Source: Pseudomonadota bacterium
GTDB lineage: Bacteria; Pseudomonadota; Alphaproteobacteria; Geminicoccales; Geminicoccaceae
Length of the DNA stretch: 64,000 bases
Assembly: GCA_030549795.1 (NCBI GenBank)
Contig: JAUQQO010000020.1
Coordinates: 81,033-145,032, forward strand
Reading direction: 5' to 3'
Below are positions 38,059 to 48,529 of the stretch, in pieces; within the stretch, counting starts at the first letter, position 1, and every line of letters begins with the position of its first letter. Position numbers and translations under genes: made by a program. The notes below the pieces were generated by a model, which was not told the origin of the DNA, made no database searches, and was given only the letters and a program-made list of their open reading frames with translations.

Positions 38059-38201
38059 GGTCGCTTCTCCATATGCGTCGAAAAAGGGGCAAACCGGTGG
38101 CGGCGACGATTGCCACGGCGCGCGCGGGCTGTCAAAAGCCGAACGCCGCGTCCGGCGTGCCGTCGGCTACCGAGCCGCTGTGCGCGTTTGGAGCCCGTTT
38201 C

Positions 38202-39530
38202 ATGGAAATGATGGCAGAACCGCACGGAGCCTTAAAGGGCCGCGCCCGCGTCCCCGGCGATAAGTCGATCTCGCATCGAGCGCTCATGCTCGCCGCGCTC
38301 GCAGTCGGCGAGAGCCGGATCGAGGGGCTGCTCGAAGGCGAGGACGTGCTCGCTACCGCCCGCGCGTTGCGCGCGCTCGGTGTCGCGCTCGTCCGCGACG
38401 CCCCGGGCGTGTGGCGGGTCCACGGCGTGGGCACGGGCGGGCTCGCCGAGCCGGAAGAGGTCCTCGATCTCGGCAATGCCGGGACTGCGGCACGGCTGCT
38501 GTTGGGCATCCTCGCTGGCCACGGCTTTACGAGCTTTCTTTCGGGCGATGCCTCGCTGCGGCGGCGGCCGATGGGGCGGGTGGTGCGCCCACTGCGCGAG
38601 ATGGGGGCTCAGATCCTTTGTCGTTCGGGCGAGCGCTTGCCGCTTGCGATCACCGGCCGCTTTCGGCTCTTGCCCATCGTCTGGCGCTCGGAAGTCGCCT
38701 CCGCGCAAGTGAAGTCCGCGATTTTACTTGCCGGATTGCACGCGCCGGGAAAGACGACCGTCATCGAGCCCTTGCCCTCGCGCGACCACACCGAGCGCAT
38801 GCTGCGCGGCATGGGGGCATCGGTCGCGGTCGAAGCGTTGCCGGAAGGCGGTCAGGCGATCTCGATCGAGGGGGAGATCGAGCTCTCGCCGCAGTCCTTT
38901 ACCGTACCGGCGGATCCGTCTTCGGCCTTCTTTCCGGCGGTCGCCGCGGCCGTCACCCCCGGCTCCGAAATCCTGCTCGAGGAGGTCTGTCTCAATCCGA
39001 CCCGCACCGGCGCCTACGAGGTACTCGCCGCCATGGGGGCGGAGATCACGGTCGTCGACCGCCGCGAGCTTGCCGGCGAACCGGTCGGCACGCTTCGCGT
39101 GCGCGGAGACGCGCTTAAGGCGGTGGATGTGCCGGCCGAGCGCGCTCCATCGATGATCGACGAATATCCCGCGCTCTTCGTCGCCGCCGCCTGTGCGCGC
39201 GGGAAGAGCCGCTTTCGCGGTCTTGCCGAGCTGCGCGTGAAAGAGAGCGATCGCCTCGCAAAAATGGCGGAAGGGCTTGCTGCCTGCGGCGTGCGCTGCG
39301 CGATCGAGGGTGATGATCTTTGGATCGAAGGTGGGCCGGTGCGTGGCGGGGCGGAGATCGATGCCGCCCTCGATCACCGCATCGCGATGAGCTTTCTCGT
39401 GCTGGGCGGCCTGGCTCGCCTTCCGGTGCGGGTGCGGGGCGCGGAGACGATCGCCACCAGCTTTCCGGGCTTTGCCGACCTCATGAACGGCTTGGGGGCG
39501 CGGATTCGACCGCTCGAGGCTTCCGCTTGA
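38202..39530 (+). CDS. aroA: 5-enolpyruvylshikimate-3-phosphate synthase
   Basis: 442 residues. Joins PEP and shikimate-3-phosphate in chorismate (aromatic amino acid) biosynthesis. The ATG at 38202 is chosen because GGAG lies 8 nt upstream; ATG codons at 38208 and 38211 are in frame. Conserved blocks are VPGDKSISHRALMLAALA, LGNAGTAARLLLGIL (GNAGTAxR), SGDASLRRRPMGR, VASAQVKSAILLAGL, PSRDHTERML, MIDEYPALFVAAA and LRVKESDRL. In the GNAGTA loop it has A at the class-distinguishing position, as in many class II enzymes. It is followed by cmk and rpsA, the usual order. Confidence 0.97.
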   Translation: MEMMAEPHGALKGRARVPGDKSISHRALMLAALAVGESRIEGLLEGEDVLATARALRALGVALVRDAPGVWRVHGVGTGGLAEPEEVLDLGNAGTAARLLLGILAGHGFTSFLSGDASLRRRPMGRVVRPLREMGAQILCRSGERLPLAITGRFRLLPIVWRSEVASAQVKSAILLAGLHAPGKTTVIEPLPSRDHTERMLRGMGASVAVEALPEGGQAISIEGEIELSPQSFTVPADPSSAFFPAVAAAVTPGSEILLEEVCLNPTRTGAYEVLAAMGAEITVVDRRELAGEPVGTLRVRGDALKAVDVPAERAPSMIDEYPALFVAAACARGKSRFRGLAELRVKESDRLAKMAEGLAACGVRCAIEGDDLWIEGGPVRGGAEIDAALDHRIAMSFLVLGGLARLPVRVRGAETIATSFPGFADLMNGLGARIRPLEASA

Positions 39531-39542
39531 GGAGCAGCTTGC

Positions 39543-40223
39543 GTGAGCGAGAGTATCGTCATCGCCGTCGACGGTCCTGCCGCTTCGGGCAAGAGCACCC
39601 TTGCCAAGCGTCTGGCGGCCGCGCTTGGCCTGGCGTTTCTCGACACCGGTTTGCTCTACCGGGCGGTCGCGCGCCGGCTGCTCGAGCGGGGATGCGATCC
39701 TTCTGATGAGCGAGCGGCGCTGGAAGCGGTGGCCGCGCTTAAGCCCGAGGAGCTCGATCCGGATGTACTCGCGGGTGAGCGCATCGGCGAGGCGGCCTCG
39801 AAGGTCGCAGCGATCGCCGCGGTTCGGGAAGCTCTCCTACCCTGGCAGCGGCGTTTCGGGCGCACGCCGCCGGGGGCGGTGCTCGCAGGTCGCGACATCG
39901 GCACGGTGGTGTTCCCGGATGCCACCGTGAAACTGTTTGTCACCGCCTCGATCGAGGAGCGGGCGCGGCGGCGATTTCGGGAGTTGCAGCGGCGGGGCCG
40001 CAGGCCTATGTTCGAGAGCGTTCTCGACGAGCTGCGCGAGCGCGACCGGCGGGATAGTGAGCGGCCGATCGCGCCCCTTCGTGCTGCGCCGGACGCCGTG
40101 GTGCTGGACACCACTGCGCTCGATGCAGATGCCGCCTTCGCGGCGGCGCGGCGTCTGATCGAGCCTGTGCTGCGTGAGCGCGCGCAAGGCGCACGCTCGC
40201 CCGAGACAAGTTGCAACCCTTGA
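39543..40223 (+). CDS. cmk: Cytidylate kinase
   Basis: 226 residues from GTG 39543, preceded by GAGGAG. Phosphorylates CMP and dCMP with ATP. The P-loop is VDGPAASGKST near residue 9-19, followed by FLDTGLLYRAVARR (CMP-binding region), AGRDIGTVVFPDA and the LID-containing RDRRDSERPIAPLRAAPDAVVLDTT block. The gene lies 12 bp after aroA and 41 bp before rpsA, fitting an aroA-cmk-rpsA transcript. Confidence 0.97.
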   Translation: MSESIVIAVDGPAASGKSTLAKRLAAALGLAFLDTGLLYRAVARRLLERGCDPSDERAALEAVAALKPEELDPDVLAGERIGEAASKVAAIAAVREALLPWQRRFGRTPPGAVLAGRDIGTVVFPDATVKLFVTASIEERARRRFRELQRRGRRPMFESVLDELRERDRRDSERPIAPLRAAPDAVVLDTTALDADAAFAAARRLIEPVLRERAQGARSPETSCNP

Positions 40224-40231
40224 CCCCGGAC

Positions 40232-40252
40232 GGCCCGCGTGCCGTGCGGGCC
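40232..40252 (+). promoter_or_regulatory. Hairpin in the rpsA leader
   Basis: GGCCCGC (40232-40238) pairs perfectly with GCGGGCC (40246-40252) over a 7-nt loop. The Shine-Dalgarno GGAG (40256-40259) starts 3 nt after the stem, and the rpsA ATG is at 40265. An all-G:C stem that abuts the ribosome-binding site is a plausible site for translational control, as S1 is known to regulate its own mRNA in E. coli. Confidence 0.5.
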
Positions 40253-40264
40253 CTCGGAGTATCG

Positions 40265-41992
40265 ATGCAAGAGCTCTCGGCTACTCTCGAACCGACCAGC
40301 TCGCGCGAGGAATTCGCTGCTCTTCTCGACGAACAGCTGGGGCGTGCCAGCCGCCTTGAAGGCACCGTGCTCAGAGGCACGGTCGTCGCGATTGACGGTG
40401 AGGAAGCGATCGTCGACGTCGGTCTGAAATCCGAAGGGCGCATTCCCTTAAAGGAGTTCGCGCCCCCGGGGCAGACCCCGGAGGTCAAGGTCGGCGACGT
40501 GGTCGAGGTCTACGTCGAGCGCTACGAGAACCGAAGCGGCGAGATCGTGCTCTCGCGCGAAAAAGCGCGCCGCGAGGAGAGCTGGAACCGCCTCGAGCGC
40601 GCGTTCCAGGAGGGGACCAAGGTCGAAGGCGTGATTTTTGGCAAGGTCAAAGGCGGCTTCGCGGTCGATCTGGGCGGAGCAGTCGCCTTCTTGCCGGGAA
40701 GCCAGGTCGACATCCGCCCGGTGCGCGATATCGGGCCGCTGCTCAACAAGCCCGAGCCGTTCTTGATCCTCAAAATGGACCGCCGGCGCGGCAACATCGT
40801 CGTCTCGCGCCGTGCCGTGCTCGAAGAGAGCCGCGCCGAGCAGAGAAACGAGCTCCTCGCCAATCTGCGCGAGGGCCAGGTGCTCGAAGGTGTCGTCAAG
40901 AACATCACCGATTACGGCGCCTTCGTCGATCTCGGCGGGCTCGACGGGCTGTTGCACGTCACCGACATTTCCTGGCGCCGGGTGAACCATCCGGCCGACG
41001 TGCTGCAAGTCGGCCAGACGGTGAAGGTCCAGGTCATCCGCTTCAACCGCGAGACTCAAAGGATCAGCCTCGGCATGAAGCAGCTCGAGGCCGATCCGTG
41101 GGAGGGTATCGAGCTCAAATATCCAGTCGGCGCCAAATTCAAGGGACGGGTGACCAACATCACCGATTACGGCGCCTTCGTCGAACTCGAGCCGGGTGTG
41201 GAGGGCTTGGTCCACGTCACCGAGATGAGCTGGACCAAGAAGAACGTCCATCCCGGTAAGATCGTCTCGACTTCGGAAGAAGTCGAGGTCATGGTCCTCG
41301 AGGTCGATCCTGAGAAGCGTCGCATCTCGCTCGGCATCAAGCAATGCCAGCCCAACCCGTGGGAGGTGTTCGCCGAGAAGCATCCGGTGGGTTCGATCGT
41401 CGAGGGCGAGATCAAGAACATCACCGAATTCGGCCTGTTCGTTGGTCTTGAGGGCGACATCGACGGCATGGTCCATCTCTCGGACATCTCTTGGGACCAG
41501 CCGGGCGAGGAGGCGGTCAAGGCCTACAAGAAAGGCGACATCATCAAGGCGGTGGTGCTGGACGTCGACGTCGAGAAGGAGCGGGTGAGCCTCGGCATCA
41601 AGCAGCTCACTGCCGATCCCTTCAAAGAGGCGATCGCCGGGCTCAAGAAGGGCGATCGCGTGACCTGCACGGTCAAGGAGGTCACGCCCGCCGGGATCGA
41701 AGTGGAGACCGTAAGCGGCGCACCAGGCTTCATCAAGCGCAGCGATCTCTCGCGTGACCGCGAGGAGCAACGGCCGGACCGCTTCGCCGTGGGCGAGAAG
41801 GTCGACGCTAAGGTGATCAACATCGACGCGGTCAACCGACGCCTGATCCTCTCGATCAAAGCTCTCGAGATCGAGGACGAGAAACAGGCGATGGCGGAGT
41901 ACGGCTCGGCCGACAGCGGTGCTTCGCTCGGCGAAATCCTCGGTGCTGCGATCCGGCAAAAGCAGGCCGAAGAACAGGCCAAGCAGAGCTGA
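40265..41992 (+). CDS. rpsA: 30S ribosomal protein S1
   Basis: A 575-residue S1 with six OB-fold S1 repeats. It brings mRNA to the 30S subunit. Repeats are visible by the recurring NITDYGAFVDLGG-LDGLLHVTDISW, NITDYGAFVELEPGVEGLVHVTEMSW and NITEFGLFVGLEGDIDGMVHLSDISW signatures, each followed by RISLGMKQ or SLGIKQ ends. The ATG at 40265 is chosen over an upstream in-frame start (40211) because of the GGAG at 40256 and the family N-terminus. A hairpin precedes the ribosome-binding site. Confidence 0.98.
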   Translation: MQELSATLEPTSSREEFAALLDEQLGRASRLEGTVLRGTVVAIDGEEAIVDVGLKSEGRIPLKEFAPPGQTPEVKVGDVVEVYVERYENRSGEIVLSREKARREESWNRLERAFQEGTKVEGVIFGKVKGGFAVDLGGAVAFLPGSQVDIRPVRDIGPLLNKPEPFLILKMDRRRGNIVVSRRAVLEESRAEQRNELLANLREGQVLEGVVKNITDYGAFVDLGGLDGLLHVTDISWRRVNHPADVLQVGQTVKVQVIRFNRETQRISLGMKQLEADPWEGIELKYPVGAKFKGRVTNITDYGAFVELEPGVEGLVHVTEMSWTKKNVHPGKIVSTSEEVEVMVLEVDPEKRRISLGIKQCQPNPWEVFAEKHPVGSIVEGEIKNITEFGLFVGLEGDIDGMVHLSDISWDQPGEEAVKAYKKGDIIKAVVLDVDVEKERVSLGIKQLTADPFKEAIAGLKKGDRVTCTVKEVTPAGIEVETVSGAPGFIKRSDLSRDREEQRPDRFAVGEKVDAKVINIDAVNRRLILSIKALEIEDEKQAMAEYGSADSGASLGEILGAAIRQKQAEEQAKQS

Positions 41993-41993
41993 G

Positions 41994-42013
41994 TGGGCGG
42001 CAAACAACGCCCA
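41994..42013 (+). repeat. Hairpin directly after rpsA
   Basis: TGGGCG (41994-41999) and CGCCCA (42008-42013) form a 6-bp stem with an 8-nt loop, beginning 1 bp after the rpsA stop. No T-run follows, so it may be a Rho-type or processing hairpin rather than an intrinsic terminator. A weak TTGACG at 42017 follows but has no matching -10. Confidence 0.4.
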
Positions 42014-42107
42014 AGCTTGACGGGACTCGCGCCGCTCTGGCAGTGAAGGCCTTACGCGGCGCGAGCTCTTGCAATCCGTCACGGCTCGGCCGCAGGGGCA
42101 CCCGAGG

Positions 42108-42422
42108 ATGACCCGATCCGACCTCGTCAAGCGCCTCGCCGCGGCCCATCCGCACCTCGCACAGCGCGACGTGGAGCGGATCGTCGACACCATCTTCGAG
42201 GAGATCGCAGCCGCGCTCGCGCGTCAGGACCGCGTCGAGCTGCGCGGCTTTGGGGCCTTTTCCGTGCGCCGACGCGAGGCCCGCACGGGTCGCAACCCGC
42301 GCACCGGAGAATCGGTGGCGGTGCCGGAAAAGCTCGTACCGCACTTCAAATCCGGCAAGGAATTGCGCGATCGCTTACGCGCGCTCGACCAGCTGCACTC
42401 CAACCGCGCACCCTCGGCATAG
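42108..42422 (+). CDS. ihfB: Integration host factor subunit beta
   Basis: 104 residues. DNA-bending histone-like protein that forms the IHF heterodimer. The signature [24 protein letters not shown] near residues 46-70 contains the beta-arm with the intercalating proline (RNPRTGE). ATG 42108 follows GAGG. Position after rpsA is the standard proteobacterial arrangement and supports beta rather than alpha or HU. The C-terminus ends in a short tail ([11 protein letters not shown]). Confidence 0.96.
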   Translation: MTRSDLVKRLAAAHPHLAQRDVERIVDTIFEEIAAALARQDRVELRGFGAFSVRRREARTGRNPRTGESVAVPEKLVPHFKSGKELRDRLRALDQLHSNRAPSA

Positions 42423-42429
42423 GTGCACC

Positions 42430-42756
42430 ATGCTCCGGCTCATCCGCACCCTTCTGGCTCTATTGGGGGTCGTCGCTGTTACCATGTTCGCGCTTGCCAA
42501 TCGGGCGCCGGTGACCGTGGACCTCCTCGTTCTCCAAAGTAAGCTCGAGGTGCCGCTCTACGCGCTCTTCCTCGGCGGGCTGGTGGTGGGGTGCCTTCTC
42601 GGTGCGGTTGCGACCTGGTTGGGTCAGATGGGCGTGCGCCGCGAGGCGCGGCGGCTGCGCCGACGCGTGGCCGAACTCACCCAGCGGGAGCAGGGACAAA
42701 GTGCCGCCGAGGCGCGCAGCGAGGCGAGGACGCCGGCACTCGCCCGCGCCGCCTAA
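42430..42756 (+). CDS. LapA-domain (DUF1049) membrane protein
   Basis: 108 residues. Two transmembrane helices (TLLALLGVVAVTMFALAN and LYALFLGGLVVGCLLGAVATWLG) are separated by the family segment RAPVTVDLL. A cytoplasmic coiled-coil-like tail of Arg/Glu repeats follows. This matches LapA/YciS proteins, which in E. coli assist regulation of LpxC and LPS assembly. The gene lies 7 bp after ihfB and 18 bp before the flavoprotein gene. Confidence 0.88.
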   Translation: MLRLIRTLLALLGVVAVTMFALANRAPVTVDLLVLQSKLEVPLYALFLGGLVVGCLLGAVATWLGQMGVRREARRLRRRVAELTQREQGQSAAEARSEARTPALARAA

Positions 42757-42774
42757 GGCCGCGAAGAGCCAGAG

Positions 42775-43887
42775 ATGCGGGTTCTCATCGTCGGGGCGGG
42801 CATCCTGGGCTTATCGACGGCGTGGGCGCTCGTGCGGGCCGGTCACGAGCCGGTCGTGGTCGAACGCGGCCGAGCGCCCGATCCCCGCGCCTCGTCTTTC
42901 GACCGCCATCGCGTCATCCGCGTCACCTATGGCGCAGAACACGGCTACGCGGCCATGGCACTCGAGGCTTTTTCGGCCTGGGAACGGCTGTTCGCCGATC
43001 TCGGTCGAAACCATCTCGTGCAAACCGGACAGATCCTCTTGGGTCCGCGGGAGGAGCCGTGGATCAGGGATTCGTTGGCTTCGCTCGCGCGGCTCGGATT
43101 GACCTTCGAGCCGCTGGATGGAGGAGCGCTCCGGCGCCGCTTTCCGCATATCAATTTGCCCAAGGGACAAGGGGCGTGGTTCATCCCCAAGGCCGGGGCT
43201 CTTCTCGCCGATCGGATCTGTACTGATCTCTCCGCCTGGCTCGTGCAGCAGGGGATCACGATCCTCGAAGGCGCGGAGGTGGTCGCTGTAGAGCCCGAGC
43301 AGGCACGGCTGCGAACCGCGGACGGCCGCACGCTCGAGGCAGATGCGCTCTTGGTGGCAGCGGGAGTGTGGACAGGGCGGCTGTTCGCCGAGTTCCGCGA
43401 GCGGTTGCAACCCTCGCGGCAAACGGTGGTCTATGTGCGGCCGCCTGCGCCCATGGCGGCGGCGTGGGAGGAGGGGCCGGTCATCCTCGCCAAGGACGGG
43501 CGAGAAGGCTTCTTGTTTTACGCGCTGCCGGCAACCAGAGGGGCCGCTCCCAAGTTCGGCGACCACAACCTCGCCGTGGGCGGTGACCCCGATGGCGAGC
43601 GAACACCGCAAGAGGAAGCGATCGCCTCGATTCTCGCCCTCGCGCGACGCGTGCTCGTGGACGCAGAGGGCTATGCGGTCCTCGAGGCACGGACCTGTTT
43701 TTACACCGTGACCGCGGACGAGCGCTTCTTTGCGCGCAAACTGGGCCGAACGCTCGTGGTGAGCGCCTGTTCCGGCCACGGCTTCAAATTCGGAGCCCTT
43801 TTGGGCGAGCGCACGGCACAAGCGCTGAGCGGGACGCTCGCCTTCGAAGCGTACCGCGCTTGGATCGAGGGGCGGGCGCTCGCCTGA
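42775..43887 (+). CDS. FAD-dependent oxidoreductase, sarcosine-oxidase type
   Basis: 370 residues. The N-terminal Rossmann ADP-binding site reads LIVGAGILGLSTAWALVRAG with the acidic end VVVERG. The C-terminus has ARTCFYTVTADERFF, in which the Cys corresponds to the residue that binds FAD covalently in monomeric sarcosine oxidase, and the ACSGHGFKFG motif. It resembles MSOX/N-methyl amino acid oxidases or pipecolate oxidase, and the substrate is uncertain. It is in line with ihfB and lapA-like but probably has an unrelated role. Confidence 0.85.
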   Translation: MRVLIVGAGILGLSTAWALVRAGHEPVVVERGRAPDPRASSFDRHRVIRVTYGAEHGYAAMALEAFSAWERLFADLGRNHLVQTGQILLGPREEPWIRDSLASLARLGLTFEPLDGGALRRRFPHINLPKGQGAWFIPKAGALLADRICTDLSAWLVQQGITILEGAEVVAVEPEQARLRTADGRTLEADALLVAAGVWTGRLFAEFRERLQPSRQTVVYVRPPAPMAAAWEEGPVILAKDGREGFLFYALPATRGAAPKFGDHNLAVGGDPDGERTPQEEAIASILALARRVLVDAEGYAVLEARTCFYTVTADERFFARKLGRTLVVSACSGHGFKFGALLGERTAQALSGTLAFEAYRAWIEGRALA

Positions 43888-43950
43888 GCGCCTTCCCATC
43901 CCGCGCGCGGGCGGTCGAAAACGACCGCAGGTCGAGCTGACAGTACCGGC

Positions 43951-44894
<944 letters not shown>

Positions 44895-44898
<4 letters not shown>

Positions 44899-45974
44899 GC
44901 GAGCTCCTGCGTGCTCGCTTTTTGTCTCAAACCAAGCCGGCGGCCGTCGTAGCGCCGACGCATCTCGGCGAGCCAGTCTTGGTGGTCGAGATACCAGCGC
45001 ACCGTGGTGCGCAGACCGGCCTCGAGATCAAAGCGGGGGCGCCAGCCGAGTTCGCGCTCGAGCCGCGTCGGGTCGAGAGCGTAACGCCGATCGTGTCCGG
45101 GTCGGTCGGGTACGTGGCGGATCAGCTGAGCGTGCGGGCGGTGCGGCGAATCGGGGAGAAACTCGTCGAGGATGGCGCACAACATGTGCAAAAGCGCGAG
45201 GTTGGTCCGCTCGCAGCGACCGCCCACGCAATAGCTGGCACCCAGCGCGCCGCGCCTGAGGATGGCTAGAAGAGCCGCTGCGTGGTCCTCGACGAACAGC
45301 CAATCGCGAACCTGATCGCCGCGGCCATAGACGGGGATCGGTTCTCCCAAAAGCGCCTTGCTTACGGCGAGGGGAACGAGTTTTTCTGGGAACTGCCAAG
45401 GCCCATAAGTATTGCAGCCGTTGGAAATCATCACCGGAAGGCCGTAAGTGTGCCAGAAAGCGCGCACGAGATGGTCGGCCGCCGCTTTGCTCGCCGCGTA
45501 GGGTGAGCGCGGCGCATAGGGACTCGTTTCGCTGAAGGGCGGATCGTTTGGCGCGAGGGCACCGAATACCTCGTCCGTGGAGACATGGAGAAAGCGGAAG
45601 CGTGCGCGCTCTTCTCCTCTCAATCCTTCCCAGTAGTTGCGGGCTGCCTCGAGCAGACACCAGGTGCCAAGCACGTTCGTGCGCACGAAAGGCTCGGAGT
45701 GGTCGATCGAGCGGTCGACGTGGGTCTCGGCGGCGAGATGAACCACGGCGGTGGGGCGAAAGCGGGTGAAGAGGTCGCGCACGAGCTCGAAGTCGCCGAC
45801 ATCGCCGACGATCAACTGATAGCGCGGATCCTCAGCACATTCTGCGAGCGCACGCGGCTCGGCGGCGTAAGTCAGACGATCGAGATTGACCACCGCGAAA
45901 TCGGTGGCGCGCACGATCAGCCGGACGAGCGCCGAACCGATAAAGCCGCAACCACCGGTGATGAGCACTCTCAC
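44895..45974 (-). CDS. rfbB: dTDP-glucose 4,6-dehydratase
   Basis: 359 residues, an extended SDR. Converts dTDP-glucose to dTDP-4-keto-6-deoxyglucose using NAD. It begins [18 protein letters not shown] (GxxGxxG), with STDEVFG near residue 135, the catalytic YAASK motif, and [22 protein letters not shown] 45974 overlaps the rfbC stop (GTGA), and the open frame upstream is Arg-rich and antisense-like. It is tightly coupled to rfbC and rfbA. Confidence 0.96.
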
Positions 45975-46540
45975 GGGTTCGGCTCCCCGAAGCGGAAGGG
46001 CGAGGGCAAGAGGTCGCGCAAGCGCGGCAGCTGCGCATCGCGCGCTGAGACAATGGGCTCGCGCACCGGCCAGGGAATACCGAGGTCGGGATCGTCGAAG
46101 CGAATACCGCCCTCCCGCTCGGGATCGTAAAAGGCATCGGTCTTGTAGAGAACCTGGCAGTCCGGCTCGAGGGCGAGATAGCCGTGCGCGCAACCCTTAG
46201 GCACGAGCAGCCACGCTCCGTCTTCAGCCGAGAGTTCGAGGGCAAGGTGCCGGGCGAAGGTCGGCGAGCCTTCACGCAGGTCGACCACGACATCGAGGAT
46301 ACGGCCGCGCAGGCAGCGCACGAGCTTACTCTGCGCGGAAGGCGGATATTGGAAGTGAAGGCCGCGCAGAGTCCCGACTGCGGTCGAAAAGGCGAGATTG
46401 TCTTGCACGAAGTCGAACGAAAGTCCGGCTTCGGCGAAGCAGCGACGGTTCCAGATCTCGCTGAACCAGCCGCGGTGGTCGTGATATCGGGGTGGGCGTA
46501 CCACGAGCACACCGGGAATCGCGGTCGAAATCAACTCCAT
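45971..46540 (-). CDS. rfbC: dTDP-4-dehydrorhamnose 3,5-epimerase
   Basis: A 189-residue RmlC cupin enzyme. Epimerises C3 and C5 of the keto sugar. Landmarks are RGWFSEIWNRR, the LRGLHFQYPP loop with the catalytic His, KLVRCLRGRILDVVVDLR, PKGCAHGYLALE and LYKTDAFYDPE with the catalytic Tyr. ATG 46540 overlaps the end of the upstream oxidoreductase by 10 bp, so they share an mRNA. No rmlD gene follows rfbA in this window. Confidence 0.96.
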   Translation of the reverse strand: MELISTAIPGVLVVRPPRYHDHRGWFSEIWNRRCFAEAGLSFDFVQDNLAFSTAVGTLRGLHFQYPPSAQSKLVRCLRGRILDVVVDLREGSPTFARHLALELSAEDGAWLLVPKGCAHGYLALEPDCQVLYKTDAFYDPEREGGIRFDDPDLGIPWPVREPIVSARDAQLPRLRDLLPSPFRFGEPNP

Positions 46541-47715
46541 GGCGCGCTCCGCGAGGAGGCACCAGCCAGCACGCGGGCGCGGATCTGCTGCCAGAGTGCG
46601 AGCGGTCGCGAAGCGGGGAGATCGACGTCATCGAAGGTGAGCATTTGGCCTGGATCGATGTGCCGTCGCACCACAATGTCTCGGGCAAGGCCGATCGGCA
46701 GGTGATCGGGCCAATCGGCGATGCGCACGCACACGCCGCGTAGAGCGAAACTGCCGATGCCGTTGTCGATGCGGGTGCCGGCAGCGAGCCTTCGCTTGGC
46801 GACAGCAGCGACCGAAAGACGCGGGCAGGGTGAATTGTCGAGCAGCACACCGCCTCCCTGCCGCCAGCGGGCGAGCGTTTTGAAGACTTCGAGATGGACG
46901 AAGATGTGGGGCTTTACGAGCACGTAATAGGGGCCGTCGCCCATTTTGAGATAGCGCAAGGCGTCGTGCTGTTCGGGGCGGTGTCGGGCAACGATAAACA
47001 CCCCGTGCGGAAAGTGACGACCCAAGAGATAATCGACGATCGGACGACCCACGCGTTCGGCTTCTCGCGCCAGCGCGCGTGCACCTGTCTCGAGATCTGT
47101 GCCTGTTAGGCCTAAGAGTTCGTCCTGCACGATATCGGCGCCGAGGCCGTTGCCGACCAGGCACTGCTCGATCTGCAGTTTGGTCCCGTCGGTGAACGCG
47201 GTGACCATGGGCAGCGAGAGGCCCTGCCGCTGCGCCCAAAAGGCCATGGCATCCGGTGTCGGGTCGCGGTCGAGGAAACCCTTGAGATTGCCGAAGACGA
47301 GCGGCTCGAAACCCATGCTGCGAGCTTCTTCGGTAAGCGCAGCGAGCGATCCCGGTTGATCGCCCTCCGCTTCGCTGAAAAAGCCGCGTCCGACGAAGGC
47401 AGAGCCGGTGGTGACGTGCAGTTCGGCGGCATAGGTGATGACGGGGCGATGCGCTGCGAGTGCGCGCTCCACGATCTCCGTGCCCCAGAACACGTCACCC
47501 GTGCACTCGATGAGGACGGTGCAGCGGTCGATAAGGGCGTCGATCGAATCGACGAGGAGCTCTGTGGGGAAGCCGGTTACGCTTGCGCGCGGCCGCCGGG
47601 TGAGCACAGCGCCCAAACGCCACTCTGGGCGATGGCGCAGCTCGAGGGCGAGGTGGCGCGCGACAAAGCCGGTACCCGCGATCCCGACTGTGGTCGGCTC
47701 TTGGCTCCGACTCAT
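46531..47715 (-). CDS. Homoserine-dehydrogenase-like oxidoreductase with C-terminal SAF domain
   Basis: 394 residues. The N-terminus is a dinucleotide-binding Rossmann fold (VGIAGTGFVARHLALELRHR). The middle is of the homoserine-dehydrogenase/DapB-like type (NLKGFLDRDPTPDAMAFWAQRQ, FTDGTKLQIEQCLVGN). The C-terminus resembles a SAF domain (ARDIVVRRHIDPGQMLTFDDVDLP). This layout matches the COG4091 group, which includes the DXR-like reductoisomerase of Brucella and sugar-acid oxidoisomerases, so a redox-isomerisation of a sugar is plausible. Its stop lies inside rfbC (10-bp overlap), making it the first gene of the rfb operon. It is unrelated in sequence to RmlD. Function is not settled. Confidence 0.75.
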   Translation of the reverse strand: MSRSQEPTTVGIAGTGFVARHLALELRHRPEWRLGAVLTRRPRASVTGFPTELLVDSIDALIDRCTVLIECTGDVFWGTEIVERALAAHRPVITYAAELHVTTGSAFVGRGFFSEAEGDQPGSLAALTEEARSMGFEPLVFGNLKGFLDRDPTPDAMAFWAQRQGLSLPMVTAFTDGTKLQIEQCLVGNGLGADIVQDELLGLTGTDLETGARALAREAERVGRPIVDYLLGRHFPHGVFIVARHRPEQHDALRYLKMGDGPYYVLVKPHIFVHLEVFKTLARWRQGGGVLLDNSPCPRLSVAAVAKRRLAAGTRIDNGIGSFALRGVCVRIADWPDHLPIGLARDIVVRRHIDPGQMLTFDDVDLPASRPLALWQQIRARVLAGASSRSAPWS

Positions 47716-47821
47716 GCTGCGGTTCCGCCCGCGCAGCCCCGATGGGGCCAGCGCGGACGTACCATCGCAGAAAAGCTACCGCTTTACCAGCGACGCGCGG
47801 GCGTCTTCACTCGAGAATGCA

Positions 47822-48427
47822 CTAGCGCCCGAGGCGCTTGGCGATTTCAGCCACGTGACGGCCTTGAAAGCGTGCCATCGCGAGCTCTTTCTCCGAAGGC
47901 CAGCGCTGTCCTTGACCGCCGGTGATGGTGGTAGCGCCGTAGGGCGAGCCGCCGGCGATCTCCTCGAGGGTGAGCTGCTCGCTGCAACTATAGGGCAGGC
48001 CCACATAGATCATCCCATGGTGCAAGAAGAGCGGCAGCGCGGTGAGGATAGTGGCCTCGTTGCCGCCGTGCTGGCTCGCGCTCGAGGTGAACATCGAGGC
48101 GACTTTTCCGATGAGCGCACCCTTTGCCCACAGGCTTCCGGTGCGATCCCAGAAGGCGCGCATCTGCGAAGCCATGCCGCCGTAACGGGTCGGGCAACCC
48201 ACGATGATCGCATCGTAATTGGGAAGTTCCTCAGGGGTTGCGATCGGCGCTTCCTGCTCGAGCTTGAAATGGAACTGACGCGCGATCTCCTCGGGAACGG
48301 TCTCGGGAACTCGCTTGACGTCGACCTCGACAGCTTCAACCGATCGAGCTCCTTCCGCTACGGCCCGAGCCATCGCTTCGGTATGACCATAACTGCTGTA
48401 ATAGAGGATCAGGACTTTGGTGGTCAT
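47822..48427 (-). CDS. wrbA: NAD(P)H:quinone oxidoreductase WrbA
   Basis: A 201-residue flavodoxin-like FMN enzyme. Two-electron reduction of quinones prevents semiquinone formation. It begins [23 protein letters not shown] (FMN phosphate loop), with the WrbA landmarks [38 protein letters not shown] and [25 protein letters not shown] 48427 has AGAGG 6 nt upstream; a second ATG at 48433 is too close to it. The gene is divergent from the racemase-like gene at 48530. Confidence 0.95.
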   Translation of the reverse strand: MTTKVLILYYSSYGHTEAMARAVAEGARSVEAVEVDVKRVPETVPEEIARQFHFKLEQEAPIATPEELPNYDAIIVGCPTRYGGMASQMRAFWDRTGSLWAKGALIGKVASMFTSSASQHGGNEATILTALPLFLHHGMIYVGLPYSCSEQLTLEEIAGGSPYGATTITGGQGQRWPSEKELAMARFQGRHVAEIAKRLGR

Positions 48428-48529
48428 GATCATCCTCTGTGCGTGGTGGTTTACGAGCGCGAAGTAGGTACGCGGGCAAAGGTCGCGAAGATCCCTTAAG
48501 GGAAAAGGATCGGCAACGGGAGGGAAACG

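Noticed and set aside
42017..42045. TTGACG as an ihfB promoter
   Set aside because: The bases at the -10 position (GCAGTG) do not match.
46531..47715. First gene of the rfb operon taken as RmlD
   Set aside because: It lacks the SDR YxxxK motif and has a homoserine-dehydrogenase-like core plus SAF domain.
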